Shown in pieces: positions 23,022 to 35,203 of a stretch of DNA of 64,000 bases. Made by a program: the position numbers and the translations under genes. Numbering within the stretch: the first letter of the stretch is position 1; every line of letters begins with the position of its first letter. Source of the stretch: Pseudisothecium myosuroides (lineage: Eukaryota > Streptophyta > Bryopsida > Hypnales > Lembophyllaceae); NCBI GenBank assembly GCA_951799445.1, contig OX637290.1, forward strand, positions 3,102,501 through 3,166,500, in the 5' to 3' direction. The notes under the pieces are model-generated. The model was not told the origin of the DNA. It did not search any database and worked only from the letters and a program-made list of their open reading frames with translations.

Positions 23022-25480
23022 GTTGTTGTAACCAAGGAGAAGTTGTGTGCACATCAGTTGAATGACTAGGTTACATTGTATTTGTGTTTTATTTTATTTT
23101 GATATGCAAGTGTACGTGTAGGTTGAGCAAGTTTTTGTGGAGAACTCTTCCCCTTAGGAACATGAAAGGCGCAATGCTCCATTTAATAGTATTTGTGATC
23201 TTTTGGTCTATGAAATGGTTGAATCCTGCGAGAATGACCAGAAATGACTAACTGGATGACTAGGAGGCTCAAGTGAAGCGCATTGTGCTGCAAGTAGAAA
23301 GCGATCGATCACCTTCACTAGTGCGGTATGTTGTTGAGCCTATTTTGTTGCCAAAATCAGTCATTTCTGTTGCCTTGGGTATCAGGTTACCAGAAGCTTC
23401 CAATTTATTCCATTTTCTAGTTGCCCTTTTTATTGCATTTTTCTATAGCATTTTCGAATCCGATTTTCCCGACTCTGTTTTGAATGAAGAAATAGAACAA
23501 AGCTTTGGACAAAGCCTATTGGAATGCAACACCACCAAAAAGGTTTCATTGAGAAAATATTTGGATGTCATTGGGATTTAGCAAGAATAAATGAGTGAAA
23601 AATTGCCCAATTTCTATCATGACAAAATTTGCATTTAATGTAAGCGGTAACTTTGCAAAGACCAGCATGAATGAAGTGTCTGTTATTCTAAATGGGCCAC
23701 ATATTGGGTGCTACTTTTTACAAGGGCAAGCTAGGGCAGCCAGGAAGCCATTAACCCCCGGTAGACAAATTGAATTGAAATGTGCACTTCCTCTTGGGGT
23801 AGGCATGTGCACTTAGTTACCCCCTCTGATATACTTGTTTAGACACTTTCTAATTTCCTCTACGTGGGGTAGTGGATTTTCAGGCTCCCTATGTTTTCAG
23901 GGCCAATTTATCTAAGAAACGGGCATGTATCACGTGTGTTTTTTTAAAACTCTGCTCTGAAGATGTAATGACATGCGCTAAAATTCAAAAACATTCAGAT
24001 CAATCGCAGGTAAACTATGACAAAAACTTTTGTTCACAAGCTGTAAGTACACGCTCAAAAACTTAACATTCAAATCAAGAAAAATCAGAGAAGCAGAATA
24101 GAACGTCTAACATCTATTTCGTTCAATTGGCACGATTTTATTAAATTAGTACATGTTGTGCACCCTAAGAAAGGAAGGAAATGCATTGATTTAGGAAATC
24201 GGGAGGGTAGATGATAATGGAAAATCTAACTCAGCAATGCACAATGTTGTGGATGAAACGCAATTAGCACATCTATGTGCTAATGTAAATGTCCTAATGA
24301 CGCATGGAATACTGCAAATTCACTTTGCTAGTTTTGTTCTTTTTTCCAATAACCAAACAGGGTAATCTAGCAAGGTTATCAAGCAGGTAGTGATTCATAT
24401 TGATAAGACCTTAAGTAAATAAATAGCAACTGTGTGTAAACTTTGACAAAGCTAGTGTCTGTATGGGTTGTGATCTAGTGTGCACCAAAGAAAGATGGTA
24501 ATCAATCCTTGCGTATGACTGCTTAGCTTGTGCGTGGGGCAGCATCTATAATGTTAAGTGCACAACGCCACTAAATCCTGTCATATTTTCATACTATTGG
24601 ATCTCAAGCTTACACATTCTCATCCAAATTTTGGAAGCACTCTTGAGTTTAAAGTCCAGATTTTGACAAACAAAAGAAAATATGCCAAGGTTGTGTGCTT
24701 GCAAAATGTTGCAATGGTTGTACTACTTGCTCTGTAATTGCACATTCTCTGCCTATCCTTTGAAACTATTTTGTTAATTTCTAATTGCAGAACTGCTATC
24801 GAGCTGCCGATTGCTCTCCGAGGTCTTGCTGGCCTTCGGTGGACGACCTGCAACGCAGCATCTGCCAGAAAGTGCATATCAACTCCTACTGCAATGCCCC
24901 TGCCACGGGAGCCTGCTCCTCCAAGAGGTTCGACTTCGCCGAACCTTATGCCAGGTCCGCTCTGTGCATCTTTCCGTGCCTGTCTGAACTATACCGCTTG
25001 GACTTGCACCGTGTGATGGAGGTCATGTTAATCAGGGAAGATTTCTAAAGATTCTGTAGATAATGGAGTAGGAAACTTGAAATTAGAGGCTTGGTAGGAG
25101 AAATAGCATGCTAGCTAATGGCAGTTGCAAGGGGATGTTGTTTCTATAACTAGGTTTGGGTTTCATGTTACCAGACATGACCTGAATGGTTGGATCTTGT
25201 AATGTTGATTTCATTAAATTGGCGATATTCCATTACTTTGGCACGGTTCCATTGAAACCATAATTTATACATGTCCTAGTTTGTGGTCTGAAATTAGACC
25301 TTTGTGAAGATATATGTCACAATTTTAGACTTGAGGAATATTGCCAATTTAATGACTAATTGACCTTTTGTTCAAGTGTGCTCAATCAAGGGTCTGAGAA
25401 GAAGGACATTGTCACCGTAAAGAAGGGATAGTAACCGTGGAGAAGGCTAGGATTGTGAGATGTAACCATTCTTTATGTAT
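23022..25480 (+). pseudogene. Inverted, decayed duplicate of alpha-2/delta-like exon 1, intron 1 and exon 2
   Basis: This aligns to the reverse complement of about 2.7-5.1 kb. The exon 1 copy (23162-23325) keeps MKGAM at its start and the GCG/GTATG donor. It is 4 nt longer than the original and has stops after TRND and after LDD. Intron 1 also aligns (for example CACCCTAAGAAAGGAAG at about 24160), so this is a DNA-level duplication and not a retrocopy. The exon 2 copy (24791-24954) is 11 nt shorter but open, keeping its six Cys and the CCAG/GTCCGC donor. A MITE (25209-25357) interrupts the following intron. It cannot encode a working N-terminus. Confidence 0.9.
25209..25357. mobile_element. 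MITE of the TTTCGTTAAATTGGC family inside the pseudogene
   Basis: The ends TTTCATTAAATTGGCGATAT and GCCAATTTAATGA are inverted repeats. The original locus aligns on both sides but lacks this piece (the gap falls near 2790), so insertion followed duplication. Size is about 149 bp. Confidence 0.6.
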
Positions 25481-27725
25481 CCAATGCTTCTTTACTTCCA
25501 CTTTTCAAATAGAAAACCTTAAAGTTATGTGAATGTAGACCCTCATTGTAAGAAGTAACATGTTGAACCACAAGAGTGGTGAGAGAAGTTACTATATTTT
25601 CATAATGTCAATGGGGTCCATTCATGTAGAAGTGGCAACCAAACATTGAATTTGAAGAGCATGCCTACATCTCACAACAAGACATTACTTTCATGTTACC
25701 TAACCAATAATGAATACTTCTTGTTACCAATTCAAATTAACTATGGCTACTATGTTCTCAAACATACCACCCCATAGTGCCAAGTTTCATGTCGATTTTT
25801 GTTACACAACATTCAATTCACTAATTTACCACTAAAGAGCTAAAATTGTGACCCACATGCATGGATGAATCAATTTATTTTAATGTCTGAAAGTTGGAGG
25901 ATGTGGCAGGACTTGGATGGTTGCGCCAAATAGAGATTCCTATCTCTCATTGAAGTGAGATGAACACCAGACATAATTCCACAATTGAGAATAGGGCTTT
26001 CAGATCAATTCTTATTATTGAACATCTCTCAGAATGGTAAATGGACAGCAATTTATTACTACACTAGGAAATTCAAGTTCTCAAATAATCAAACCAAATG
26101 CATTTGTCGAAATTCAGGATTGAATTTCAACCGCATTCTCCAAGGTTTCTGAAGAGCCAAATATGAAAGTTTTGACTTATGAGTCCTACAGGGCCTTGCA
26201 AGTTAGTGGCATTTGTGTACTGAGCAGACGGCTCAGTGTAGGTACGTTCCCACTTGGAGTTTGTTAAATCTTGGTATTAAAGATAAAAACAATCCACGGA
26301 TTATGGAAGGATCCAATTTATATGGCAATGCATTTTTCATTCTGGTTCAGCAAGTTAATGTTTGAGTTAAGTTATGTTGTGTCACATGAGCAGTGCTTTG
26401 AAGGCCAACAATTGCAAAATTAGATCCTGCTTCAAAACCTTTGATGTTCAGTTGAATTGGAACCAATTCAATCCCTTCATCACCCAATAGGGCTAACAAT
26501 TGCAAAATTAGATTCTATTACGAAAGTTTTGATGGTCAATTGAATTGGGAACCAGCTCAATCCTTCCATTGTCCACTACAAAATTTCAATGTTCAAAACA
26601 ATGAGAGCCCTGGCATTAATCCTTCTAAAATTTGGGAAAACCTAAAAATTCAAAGAAAATGACACCTTAATTGTGATGCTCAATTGTTAGTGCATCAAGA
26701 TCAAAACTAGTTTGCAAGCATGGTTGTCTATAACAACTATGCTTGTTGATCATCAAAAAATGTGTGGGGTTTTGACCCGAAGTAGCATTCCCTTGAGTTG
26801 AGGGGAATTACAAATTAGGTTTGATGAGATTTTCAATGTTGTTAGGATTGGAAGGCTTGCCACACAAACTCTTGCACATTGGGTACCAGTTGTGGCTATC
26901 ATATACTAAATCTTGCATTATCAATTTTCAGAAGCAATTGCAATACAAGGAGAAGATGCTTCTCACAGAAAGGGTTTTGAAACCCAATATTATGTAATTG
27001 GCTTCAAACCACATCAATATGAAACATCACTAAGGATTTCAAATCTTCAATTTTGATTGATTCAATATTTCAAAATACCTACCAAGATTTGCAAGGGGGC
27101 TACAAATAGTTTGCCAACATAAGCCCTACCACATGGGTTGCTATGTAGGTTAAGCGAATACCAAATAGAGCTTGTGTGAACAATAGAAAAATGAAGAAGA
27201 AGAAATAGTTTGTAATAACCCCACTAAGAGCATGTGGAAACGTACCTTATATTCACCAACCATGTTTCATAGAAAACATTTACCACTTATTAGAAATCAT
27301 CGTAAAGTGGGTGCAATGAGGGACTAGAAACCGGAGTTTGAGAAAAAAAAATCAAGGACGAAACTCCTTGAAGCAACCAAACTTCGTCTGCGAGTTTGGT
27401 GTTGTGTTTCTTTTATACTATACTTAGTTAAACCTTCTTCTACCACCCGGTGGTACAAACTAGGGTTCACTTTACAATTAACTCTATTGATTTTAGAATT
27501 TTCAACAGTCAGGTCTGTGGTACTTGTTTGCTTGTGCTTTTGTCTCTTTGGTACAATAGTTGCAACCATTCCAACGGCAATTCAAGCAGGTCTCGTTACA
27601 ATCAATTGGAAAGCAATTCTTATATCCGAGTCAATACTCTAAGTATATCATGTAGTATTCAAGCTATTAAAGTATTAGTCTCAATGCATGACAAGAGCAT
27701 TTATTAACATGTGAAAAGTGAAAAG
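25481..27725. other. No supported gene
   Basis: AT-rich, with short frames only. A short inverted repeat joins about 25440-25485 with about 25625-25685. Nothing else could be delimited. Confidence 0.4.
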
Positions 27726-27897
27726 TGTTGGAATACTCTGCAATCTTACAGGAGTATGAGCAAAAACGTAGTTTGCATTAATAGATGTGATTAGCATAAC
27801 AGGGCAGCGTATATATACACAGTGACTTAACCTAACTAGATGATAACACGAGGATGAATGTCCTCATTCATAAGAGGGATGGAACCCTAATCTAACA
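27726..27897 (-). repeat. Copia 3' LTR
   Basis: 172 bp, starting TGTTGGAATACTCTGCAATC and ending CCTAATCTAACA on the plus strand. It contains GTATATATACAC, a possible TATA element, and differs from the other LTR at about four positions. Confidence 0.95.
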
Positions 27898-27910
27898 CCC
27901 CCCTTCACTC
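27898..27910 (-). other. Copia polypurine tract
   Basis: On the minus strand GAGTGAAGGGGGG lies directly against the 3' LTR, the expected site of plus-strand DNA priming. Confidence 0.8.
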
Positions 27911-28330
27911 CAAGGAGTGGTAAATCATGTCTGTACAGATTAGTTCTGATTTTTTTGGTACAGCGAGACCCTAATTGCTCGCGCAGGAGAGTGTAATTCA
28001 GATGGCACATGAATTCCGAGCCAGGATGCAAATGGTGCGGGAGTTTGTGAACAGCATCACTCTGATGCGTTTGATCGGACTAGGAGTGTGGGTATTCTTC
28101 TCGTTGGTTGTCCGTATTACAGCCTGGGGTTTGGACACAATAGAAGCCCTCCTAGAGGAGCCAAGCGTGGAAGACGAGCAGTGTCCCAGATGCACTCCTG
28201 AAGAACTTGTTGCTGGAGCTAGGAGCGAGGTTGCTGCGATTGGTACGGAGTATCTGCGGAGAGATCAGCAACGACGACTTGGACGGAGGACCTCGGCAGC
28301 AAAATGTAGGTTTTACGCCGTTAGGAGAGG

Positions 28331-31300
28331 TCACATTCCAAGTCTGTATTTCTCTTGGGGTGATTGCTCCAGAGAGGTCAGTGGCTTTCGTGGTGCACAA
28401 CATAAGAGCTTCGGATCTTTAGTGGAAGCTGAAGAATACCTATTCGGTGCAGATGTATTGTAGGACCTAGAGGGAAGAGTAGTGTGAATTTGGGTGCTGG
28501 CCTGCAGAGTGGCTCTGCTGTGTAACCCCAAGGAAGTCCGATGTTGTTGAAACTTGCCTTTGCCCAGCGGTTTTGTAAGGCAATCGGCAGGTTGTAAATC
28601 CGTATGAATATACTTCAATTGGATTTCCCCTCCAAGTACTCTTTCTCTAACGAAGTGATAATGGATCTCAATGTATTTAGATTGAGCATGGAATACAAGA
28701 TTTTGTGCTAACTTAAGGGCGCCTTGGTTATCACAGTGAAGTAGGATGCTAGAGTTTGATCTTGCAGGCATATACGAAGAATGTAAGGAATTCCGAGTAG
28801 GAGCCAAAGGGTACTGGAATTTGTGGAGGAGTCGATGCAGTCAAACAGCCTCCTGGGCGCCATCGCTTAGCGCACGATACTCTGATTCAGTGGACGAGCG
28901 AGAGACGGTGAGCTGTTTCTTGCTCTGCCAAGTAATTGGTCCTTCGGCTAGGATAAACAGGTACGCGTCCATTGACCTCCTTGTCTCAGTGTAAGATCCC
29001 CAATCAGCGTCCGTGTAGCCGGCTATGGTGATAGGGGAATCAAATTTGTATAAGATACCGAATTCTAAAGTTCCCTGTAGGTATCTGAGGACATGTTTCG
29101 CAGCGTCAAGGTGACCCAGTTGTGGATTGCCCATATAGCTACTAAGGCGGTTCACGGCATAAGCTAAATCTGGTCTAGTAACAGTAAGGAAAATGAGTTT
29201 TCCGATAAGTCTACAATAGTAATGAGTGTCCACTGGTTTGGTTTTCATATCGCTGACAAGGATCTAGCCTTTGGGTAACGGGGTGGATGCTGTCTTACAG
29301 CCACTCATGCCAAATTCTTGGAGTATGGATTGAGAATACTCATGTTGGTTAATAAAGATGCCTAGGAGAACAATTTCAAAGGATATACCAAGGTATCATT
29401 TGATAGGCCCTAGGTCTGTCATTTCGAACTCGGTTTTGAGAAAAGTTTTGAGCCATGAAATAAATTTATCAGAACTGCCTGTGATAAACAGGTCATCAAC
29501 ATAAAGCAGGAGAATCAGAGTTTCTCCGTCCTGATGAAGGTAATACATGTTGCCGTCAGCTTTGCTACGTTTCATACCAATCCGTCGGAGAGAGCTGTCG
29601 ATCTTGTCGTACCATGTACGAGGGCTCTGTTTGAGCCCGTAGAGAGATTTCAATAATCGACACACAAGTTGCTCTTTTCCTTTAATCCTGAAACCTGGCG
29701 GTTGATCCATATAGACTTTCTCTTTTAGAAGTCCATTTAAGAAAGCTGTGCGGACATCTATATGATGGATGTCCCAGCGCTTGGCTGCCGCAAGTGCAAT
29801 CGCAGTGCGCAAAGTGGCCCATTTTATCACAGGGGCGAAAGTTTCCATAAAATCAATCCCGTGTTTCTGTTCAAATCCACGAGCTACAAGACGGGCCTTT
29901 TTGACAGGTGGGTGACCATCAATGGACGGTTTCAGTTTGAACACCCATTTGCAGGTGATTTTCCATTTGCCTGGAGGTAATGGTTCTAGTGTCCAAGTCT
30001 GATTTTTCCAAATGGAATCCATTTCCTCCTGCATAGCTTGGCGCCAACTAGGATCGGTTTTAGCTTGACGAAAGGTAATGTTGTCATGATCTATCACGAT
30101 ATCTTCTTTGGTTGTTGGAGTTTTGGAAATCATACAAATGTCAAAGTCCGTTGTAGATAGGCAGAGTTCGTATCCGTCTAAACGAATACTTTGTTTCCGG
30201 GGTCTCTCAGATCGGCGAGGAGCAGGTTTAGACGGTGGTAAAGCCTCGGGAGGAGGGGTAGGATCGGGAGATGGGGAGAGTGGGATTGGTGTACTGATGG
30301 TTGGATTGTGAGAGGGGGAATCTGGAGGAGAAGTAGGTGGAGTGAGATCGGCAGTAGGAGCGGAGTCAGATAGATTTGGTGAAAAACAAGGTAAAGTAGA
30401 AGAGGTAGGTGGTGAGAGAGATGACTGGGGGAGAGACGGGAGAAGGAGCTTGTTTAGGTAGTTAGAATCCAGTAAAGGTTCAGTGATTTCTAGGGAAGGG
30501 ATACTAAAGTTTTGTTCGTCAAACTTGACGTCTCGGCTAATGAGTATTTTTCGGGTTGTAGGGTTATAGCATCTGTATGCTTTACTGTGCTCATCGTATC
30601 CTAGTAGAATAGTAGGTATGGCCTTAGCATCAAGCTTTTGGCGTTTAATATCTGGGATGTGACAATAAGCGGTGCACCCAATGACCCGCAAATGTCCAAT
30701 GTGAGGTTTTGTACTTGTAAAGGCTTCTTCGGGTGTGAGTAGTTTCAGGGCTTTTGTGGGGCATCTATTCTGGAGATAATTCACTGTGCGGGCTATTTCT
30801 TCCCACAAGGCTTTGGGAATCTTTGTGCCAGTAACTACGCTCCGGATTCCTTCTAATAAAGTGCGATTTTTCCTTTCCGCAATTCCGTTTTGATGCGGAG
30901 AGTATCCTGCAATAAGTTGTCTGGTGATGCCGCTGGCAGTACAGTAAGCTTTAAAGTCTGCCGATATATATTCTCCTCCCCGATCACTACAAAGGGTACC
31001 GATCTTTTGGGTAGGGTTTTCTACCATGGCTCTGAATTGTTTAAAGCAATCAAGAGTCTGAGATTTGTGGGAGATAAAGTAAAGCTAGGTTTTGCGAGAG
31101 AAATTGTCAATAAATGTCAAGATATATCTATTCCCAGCGATAGATGTAATCGATAAAGGGCCACAAATATTGGAATGTACTAACTGAAGGGGTTTAGTGG
31201 TGAAGGTAGTTCTAATTTTTGGTTTTCTGTCTCTAGTCAGCTTTCCTAGTTCGCAGGAGGAGCAGACATGACATAATAACGGAATGCGAGCGGCGCCAGC

Positions 31301-31630
31301 CACTAAGTTTCTAGAAGTCATATGATACAGCGATTGGTAATTCACATGACCTAATCTTTGGTGCCAAAGATGTACCTCTGATGTTGTTGGTGTTGTGGTG
31401 TTGTGCAAGTTCTGTAGGGACTGGTCGGAAAGCACTGTTGATGCGGTAGAATACAATTGAGGCGGAAGTGAAGAGTTGGTACTGATGCTGCTACGGTCGA
31501 TAATACCAGGTTGAAAGAAAGGATTTGTGACGCGATAAAGATTATTCCTTGGATCTTGTATTGCCTGTAAAAATATTGAGTTGTGTTGATCTTTGTCATA
31601 TATGCGGCAAGTTTGAGATTCAAATAATAC
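28331..31630 (-). pseudogene. Copia pol (integrase, reverse transcriptase, RNase H), interrupted
   Basis: A single minus-strand frame, interrupted by stops, encodes the rest of the polyprotein. In order: the GAG-pre-integrase zinc motif (LWHQRLGH and CHVCSSC, near 31350-31230); the integrase core with SDRGGEY and GIAERKNR; reverse transcriptase with ARGFEQKHGIDF, DVRTAFLNG and an intact YVDD (about 29500); and RNase H with YTDADWGS, SSTESEYRAL and CDNQGA. Stops replace sense codons near 31085, 29396, 29266 and 28841. The first integrase catalytic Asp is Asn (LVHSNICGPL). Both kinds of damage predict that the copy is inactive. Confidence 0.93.
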
Positions 31631-33110
31631 TCAATAGCCAATATCGGTTAACTTGCCAACTGATAAATAAGTTGGTTGTAACACTAGGAATATAGAGAAT
31701 GCTGTTGATAGTCTTTATTGCTCCTGAAAGGTCAGTTGTCGTTACAGTGCCTTGTCCTGAGACTGGATGATGGACACCACCAGCTATTCTAATGCTAGAA
31801 ATCCTAGAAGGAACAATATCACTTAGTAAGTTGGGGTCTCCTGTCACGTGGGAAGAAGCCCCAGAATCCAGAAACCAGTCTTGTTCGATGTTGGGGTTGA
31901 TACAGGCGTTGAGAACCTTGCAAGAGAGGATTTCATGACTTTCTTCTGGCGCTGGATCAGGTTCATCGGTGAAGGCTTCAATGCACACCGCGAGGTGATG
32001 TGGTGCAGTGTCAGAGTCGTAATCTTCTTCATAGTCAGATGTTTCTTCGGTGAGATGGACCTGCTGTTGCGGCTGGTTACATTCAATATTGCTTAGCTGC
32101 AGTTGCATAGCCTTGATTCGCTCTTCTAACATGAATTTTATGCAATCTCTTGCCATATGTCCAGGTTTGCCGCATTTGTGGCAGAAGATGTCGGGACCAG
32201 GATTGTCAGTGCGGGACTGACGAGTTTCATGTGGGGCTCGATTGTGAGGTGTGGTCCCGGCGACGGAACCAGAACTCCGACTTGCCGATGAAGAACTCCG
32301 ACCTGCCGATGAGCGCCCGCCAGACCCGTATCCTCCACAAGAGGATCCTTTCTGAGTGCGGATAAAGTTAACTTGCTCAGTTTCTTCACGTTGGGTGTCC
32401 AAATGACGCCCATGTTCTTCTTGAAGAAGAAATCCCTCCAGTTCAGGAAAGGTAGGTAGGTGCTCTTGTCCTTTTTGAACTTGTTTGAATGTCGCCCAAC
32501 TTCGTGGAAGATTGTTCAAGGTGAGATCTACTAAATCCTCATCAGCCGTAATGATTCCTAGGTTGGCTAACTGAGTAACAATCAAGTTGATTTGTTGCAA
32601 ATGTTCTGCTACATTCTTTCCTTCAGCTAACCTGAGGGAATAAAACTGTTCTTTCAACGATAGTCTCCTTGCTGAGCTACGGACATCACACATCGCTCGC
32701 AAACGCTCCCAAATGAGTTGTGGATCAGTAAAGTGGATAACACTTAAGATTATAGAATCTCTTACCAGGGCAATAATTATCCGCCCTGCTCGAAAACGAA
32801 GCTCGTTTTCCTTCGTATTGTTGATGATAGGTACGATGACTTCAGGTTCGACGACTCCAGCTGGGTTGGTGTCCACTGGTGCCGGTGGAATAGTAACCGT
32901 TGGTGATGTGGCCGTGTTGTCTGCTCCAGACGTAGCTGTGCCGCTGAAGAGACTCGATGAATTGCTGCCACCTGATCGATCGCCAGGTTCGACAAAACGC
33001 CACAACCCTTCTTGCATAAGGATCATCTTTACTTTGTAAGACCAAATAACGTAATTCGCTGGTCCTGCTAATTTCATTGTTTCTGGTACATCTCTCACGC
33101 TCGGATCCAT
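31620..33110 (-). CDS. Copia gag and protease (frame ends at a frameshift)
   Basis: A 496-codon open frame starts MDPSVRDVPETMKL. Residues 1-230 are a UBN2-type Gag region. A CCHC zinc knuckle (CHKCGKPGHMARDC) lies near 310-325, after a Ser/Gly/Arg-rich linker. The aspartic protease motif is WFLDSGASSHVTG, near residue 410. The frame leaves the pol frame after IPSVTTNL (near 31660), so the last 15 or so residues are out-of-frame text. In an intact element gag and pol would be a single polyprotein. Confidence 0.9.
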   Translation of the reverse strand: MDPSVRDVPETMKLAGPANYVIWSYKVKMILMQEGLWRFVEPGDRSGGSNSSSLFSGTATSGADNTATSPTVTIPPAPVDTNPAGVVEPEVIVPIINNTKENELRFRAGRIIIALVRDSIILSVIHFTDPQLIWERLRAMCDVRSSARRLSLKEQFYSLRLAEGKNVAEHLQQINLIVTQLANLGIITADEDLVDLTLNNLPRSWATFKQVQKGQEHLPTFPELEGFLLQEEHGRHLDTQREETEQVNFIRTQKGSSCGGYGSGGRSSAGRSSSSASRSSGSVAGTTPHNRAPHETRQSRTDNPGPDIFCHKCGKPGHMARDCIKFMLEERIKAMQLQLSNIECNQPQQQVHLTEETSDYEEDYDSDTAPHHLAVCIEAFTDEPDPAPEESHEILSCKVLNACINPNIEQDWFLDSGASSHVTGDPNLLSDIVPSRISSIRIAGGVHHPVSGQGTVTTTDLSGAIKTINSILYIPSVTTNLFISWQVNRYWLLSII

Positions 33111-33285
33111 GACTATGACGGTACCTATCGAGTGTGGTGACTACCTGCAGGGAGGCGCCGCCAGAGCAACGGCTTATAAACAGAAAATTCAAAACTAAGG
33201 TCTGCGTACTCTCACAGCGTGCTACGACACTAAGGTACGAACCTAACTCTGAGGCACTATGGCTCTCTGAGGATCTACTAACAAT

Positions 33286-33297
33286 GCTCTGATACCA
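33286..33297 (-). other. Copia primer-binding site, initiator tRNA-Met type
   Basis: On the minus strand TGGTATCAGAGC follows the 5' LTR directly. This is the standard plant Ty1-copia primer site complementary to the 3' end of initiator tRNA-Met. Confidence 0.95.
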
Positions 33298-33469
33298 TGT
33301 TGGAATACTCTGCAATCTTACATGAGTATGAGCAAAAACGTAGTTTGCATTAACAGATGTGATTAGCATAACAGGGCAGCGTATATATACACAGTGACTC
33401 AACCTAACTAGATGATAACACAAGGATGAATGTCCTCATTCATAAGAGGGATGGAACCCTAATCTAACA
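33298..33469 (-). repeat. Copia 5' LTR
   Basis: 172 bp, the same length as the 3' LTR, with about four substitutions. As the element reads leftward, this LTR would hold the active promoter. Confidence 0.95.
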
Positions 33470-33474
33470 ATAAG

Positions 33475-33901
33475 ATTCCATACCAATTGACTACTAGTTT
33501 CATACTCCCACGTTAAGAATGCCAATGCTAACTTACAGACTTTCATTAACTGAAGTTTACTGCACTGAAGTACTCTAGCAGCAAGAATAGTGCAAAACTG
33601 CAAACTCGACGACCAAAAAAGTGAAGTCTCGGGTGTGGTGGCGAGCTCATGGCGACAGAGGATCCAAAGAATTTTTTTCTGCTATCAAACAAAAAATCCA
33701 GTCACACAATCATCACAACGCTAAATGATTCAAATGGGTTTGATTTCCGACCCTAGGCTGAATTTCCTTTCAATTTTACATCCTTTGTTTTCAAAATGAA
33801 ACCATTTTTTCTCCAATTGCACCGGCTAACTTTGAACTACCTGCTGGGTTTTCCTGGCCATTGTGATGTGCGCAAAAAGGTACATAATCTTTACCTGAAT
33901 G
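33475..33901. other. No supported feature
   Basis: Host flank between the copia element and the first TTAA element; nothing recognisable. Confidence 0.4.
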
Positions 33902-34844
33902 TTAACCCCTAAAGGACCAAACACCATTTTTTGGCAACATAGCAATTTTGGGCAGCTCACTACGAATGGAAATTTTATTATTTTTCTTTGAAATTTTCAC
34001 ACAAGATGTGCCCGAGGTGTAGCTTCAAGGCCCAACAATTTCCATAACATTTGACTACATGATTAAAAAGTTATTGCATGATATGTAATTTTCCACGTTC
34101 GGCGGGCAGCCCGGGCAGCTGAAAAAAATTCTTTAAAAATCATTTTTTTGAAAATTTAAAATTTGAAATTGGTTCTTTAGGTTTATATATACATGGGAAG
34201 CTTTGAATCATTCCATTTGGATTAATGAGTCAAAAGTTATGAGGATTCTTAGTTTGAGTGTAGTTATGGAATCTCTACTCTAAAATAAACTTTGAAGTCC
34301 TTTATTTAACTCAATTTTCAATATTTTTGAAAAAAAATAAAAACATTGGGTGTAGATTGTTTATTACAACATTACAACCATTGGGATTAGCATTTTTCAA
34401 TTCCATAATGAAATTATTGACAATTTAGTATTTTGAGTCATTCTCTACTTCTTTCTACTTACTATTTTTTTCCTATATATTGCACAATTCCAAATGATCT
34501 GAAATTTTTTAAGCATGTAGCCAACTTACCTTGAAGAATGAATCCAAAGAGTAACCACCATTTTGGACATTTTTTCATACAAATGTGACCTTGTGAAGGG
34601 CAGCTGCCCGTTTTTTCACAAGGACAAAAAAACGGTTTTTGTCAATTCAAACGCTAATATCTTGCAATCCACATGGTGGAAAATTCTGAAATTTTTTCCA
34701 CATCTTCTTAAACCAGTGTACTACAAGATCCTACGGTTATATGTGTTCAAAAATGTTTTTTTTCTAAAATTTGGTACTTTTATTAGAAATGGAAGTTTTG
34801 GAGCGGTTTTGGTGAAAACATAGTCAAAAACCTTTGGGGGTTAA
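33902..34844. mobile_element. TTAA-flanked CCCCTAAAG element, copy E1
   Basis: It starts TTAACCCCTAAAGGACC and ends ACCTTTGGGGGTTAA. The 943-bp body aligns with copy E2 through most of its length (GGGCAG, TCAAAAGTTATGA, GGTGGAAAATTCTGAAATTT). E1 preserves the uninterrupted form of the site (GGGCAGCTGCCC) where E2 carries a nested insertion. No transposase frame. Confidence 0.75.
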
Positions 34845-35020
34845 CTTGCTTAGTCTTCCCCAGTTCATGTAATTTAACAAATATCTTATTGACTCTGATT
34901 CCTACACAGCATTATTTTGGTAAAGTAGAACTAGAACAGGATATATATATATTACAATGGAGTGATTCAATTGTCATTTCATTTTTTTATGCATTCAAAG
35001 TATCCATCTTCAAACGACAA

Positions 35021-35203
35021 CTTCGTTAAATTGGTGAAATTCCACTACATTGACATTTTTCAAAGCGTGTGACTTATGACGTAAATCTACACCAGTCCTA
35101 GTTTTTACTTTCGAGAGCAATTGTGTCCTTGTGTTGAGAACATTAAGTAGATGAATGTCACCGACAGTTTTTTGGCCCCGACAGTCGAGCCAATCTAACG
35201 AAA
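35021..35203. mobile_element. MITE of the TTTCGTTAAATTGGC family
   Basis: The left end CTTCGTTAAATTGGTGAAATT and right end GAGCCAATCTAACGAAATT are inverted repeats around 183 bp. No coding potential. Another partial end of this family, TTTCGTTGAATTGGCACAAT, begins near 35599. Confidence 0.6.

Larger units (their letters stand above)
27726..33469 (-). mobile_element. Complete but defective Ty1-copia LTR retrotransposon
   Basis: A 5744-bp element on the minus strand: 172-bp LTRs, a tRNA-Met primer site, gag, protease, integrase, reverse transcriptase and RNase H in Ty1-copia order, and a polypurine tract. The LTRs differ at about four sites (roughly 2%), so it is not a very recent insertion. 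Flanks AAAAG (27721-27725) and ATAAG (33470-33474) are probably a 5-bp target duplication with one change. It lies in otherwise unannotated DNA. Confidence 0.97.

Noticed and set aside
23273..23581. 102-codon frame as a gene
   Set aside because: It starts inside the decayed exon 1 copy and reads through its donor into intron; it is part of the pseudogene.
27975..28463. 162-codon plus-strand frame
   Set aside because: It is antisense to the copia RNase H end and 3' untranslated region and has no domain; a shadow frame.
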